From the NCBI GenBank assembly GCA_026225435.1, contig JAMFST010000239.1:1-7476 (forward strand): DNA of 7,476 bases, in the 5' to 3' direction. The first letter of the stretch is position 1, and the number at the start of each line of letters is the position of its first letter. Under the pieces are notes generated by a model, which was not told the origin of the DNA, did not search any database, and worked only from the letters and a program-made list of their open reading frames with translations. Positions 6,641 to 7,476 of this stretch are shown one piece after another. Position numbers and translations under genes: made by a program. Source of the DNA: Labilithrix luteola (lineage in GTDB: Bacteria; Myxococcota_A; Polyangia; Polyangiales; Polyangiaceae).

Positions 6641-7476
6641 TCGCCTTCGCCACGAACAGCTCTTCCAGCGACTGCCGCTTCGCCGAGACGAAGTCGATGC
6701 GCGCGTCGTGATCGAGCGCGAGCTGCAGGACGATCTTGGCCTGATCCGGCGTCGCCTCGATGCTGACCACGTCCTGCCCCAGGCTGCGCACCTGGCCGTG
6801 CTCGGCGAGCTTCGCCGAGAGCGCCGCGTCGACCCGCCCGAGGGTGATCTCGCTGGCCTGCGCCTCGCCGGAGAGCTCGCTCACCTTGCCGGCGACCACG
6901 ACCTCCCCCTTCTTGAGGATGCACAGGCGGTCGCAGACCCGCTCGATGTCGCTGAGGATGTGGCTGGAGAAGAGCACCGTGCGCCCCGCCGCCTTCTCGT
7001 CGACGATGAGGTCGCGCACCTCCTTGCGCCCGACCGGGTCGAGCCCGCTCATCGGCTCGTCGAGGATGAGCAGCTCCGGCTCGTGCACCAGCGCCGCCGC
7101 GAGACCCACGCGCTGGAGCATCCCCTTGGAGAGCGCTTTCACGTTGCGATCCATGGCGTAACCGACACCCGTGCGGCCGAGCACCTCCTCGACCTTCTTC
7201 GCCAGCTTCGCGCCGCTCATGCCGTTCAGCCGCCCGCACAACGAGACGAACTCCCGCGGCGTGAGGTACGGATAAATGTACGGGCTCTCGGGGAGGAAGC
7301 CGACCCGGCGCATGGCCGCGGGGGAGGGGACCTCGGCGCCGAGCAAGGTGGCGCGGCCGGAGGTGGGCTTGATGAGGCCGACGAGCATCTTCAGCGTCGT
7401 CGTCTTGCCGGCACCGTTCGGGCCGAGGAAGCCGAAGATCTCCCCGCGCCCGACGGCGAAGGACACCTCGCGCACC
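6636..7476 (-). CDS. ABC-2-type transporter ATP-binding subunit (5' partial)
   Basis: This is the cytoplasmic ATPase of an ABC transporter, which would power a membrane permease. The frame runs off the right edge. The first visible codon is a GTG (complement of 7473-7475), but it lies within the conserved first strand just before VSF...GEIFGFLGPNGAGKTT. The true start should therefore be some 20-30 codons outside. Visible residues (numbered from that codon) show Walker A GPNGAGKTT (18-26), a Q-loop position occupied by Glu (LPES, E63), signature LSKGMLQR (115-122), Walker B LLILDE (135-140), D-loop SGLDP (143-147) and switch histidine H172 in SSHIL. A C-terminal accessory region of about 80 residues follows. 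The LPE variant and accessory tail are usual in NatA/GldA-like ABC-2 ATPases, which serve drug, ion or surface-polymer export. The permease is not in the window and should lie upstream of this gene, beyond 7476. It converges on the TPR gene and is probably unrelated to it. Confidence 0.94.
   Translation of the reverse strand, partial: VREVSFAVGRGEIFGFLGPNGAGKTTTLKMLVGLIKPTSGRATLLGAEVPSPAAMRRVGFLPESPYIYPYLTPREFVSLCGRLNGMSGAKLAKKVEEVLGRTGVGYAMDRNVKALSKGMLQRVGLAAALVHEPELLILDEPMSGLDPVGRKEVRDLIVDEKAAGRTVLFSSHILSDIERVCDRLCILKKGEVVVAGKVSELSGEAQASEITLGRVDAALSAKLAEHGQVRSLGQDVVSIEATPDQAKIVLQLALDHDARIDFVSAKRQSLEELFVAKAI

Noticed and set aside
7473..7475. GTG at the right edge as the real start of the ABC ATPase
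   Set aside because: Starting here would remove the N-terminal strand and aromatic A-loop region that precede Walker A in this family, so the gene most likely continues outside the window.

Overview
The window is a very GC-rich, tightly packed stretch of bacterial chromosome. The gene set points to a myxobacterium or close relative (Myxococcota, possibly the Polyangia side). It has two different sigma54 enhancer-binding activators, one of them carrying an FHA domain. It also has a transmembrane Hanks-type Ser/Thr kinase whose activation segment ends in GSPAHMAPE, as is common in myxobacterial kinases. The species assignment is an inference from gene content and composition; no rRNA or marker gene is present.

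Layout. Positions 1-1216 (+) hold the 3' part of an FHA / AAA+ / Fis-type HTH sigma54 activator whose start lies outside the window. Positions 1279-2043 (+) hold a membrane-anchored helical protein of unknown function. Positions 2108-3607 (+) hold a complete NtrC/HupR-type response regulator (receiver, AAA+ with GAFTGA, HTH). Its stop overlaps the start of a 619-residue membrane Ser/Thr kinase (3604-5463, +) by 4 bases. A 165-base gap (5464-5628) carries hairpins, an A7/T6 symmetric element and a likely promoter. It is followed by a secreted TPR/coiled-coil protein (5629-6624, +). On the minus strand, convergent with it and only 11 bases away, is the ATPase subunit of an ABC-2-type transporter (6636-7476), cut at its N-terminus by the window edge. 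No gap exceeds 300 bases. I saw no tRNA, rRNA, CRISPR array, insertion sequence or phage gene.

How the genes may work together. Positions 1-5463 look like a signalling locus that joins three phospho-signalling styles. The receiver domain takes Asp phosphorylation, the kinase phosphorylates Ser/Thr, and the FHA domain reads phospho-Thr. Both activators have the intact GAFTGA loop and AAA+ motifs needed to drive sigma54 promoters. A reasonable but unproven model is that the kinase, sensing something outside the membrane through its C-terminal domain, feeds one or both activators. No histidine kinase is present in the window for the receiver domain.

The most noteworthy points are these: a Ser/Thr/Arg-rich insert of about 35 residues inside the kinase catalytic core, between HRDVKPEN and DFG; the translational coupling of a response regulator to a Ser/Thr kinase; -10-like boxes placed so close to two start codons that the transcripts may be leaderless; a perfect hairpin with the kinase stop codon in its loop; and a palindrome that contains both stop codons of the convergent gene pair. 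None of these proves a wholly new system. The insert and the wiring are the best leads.
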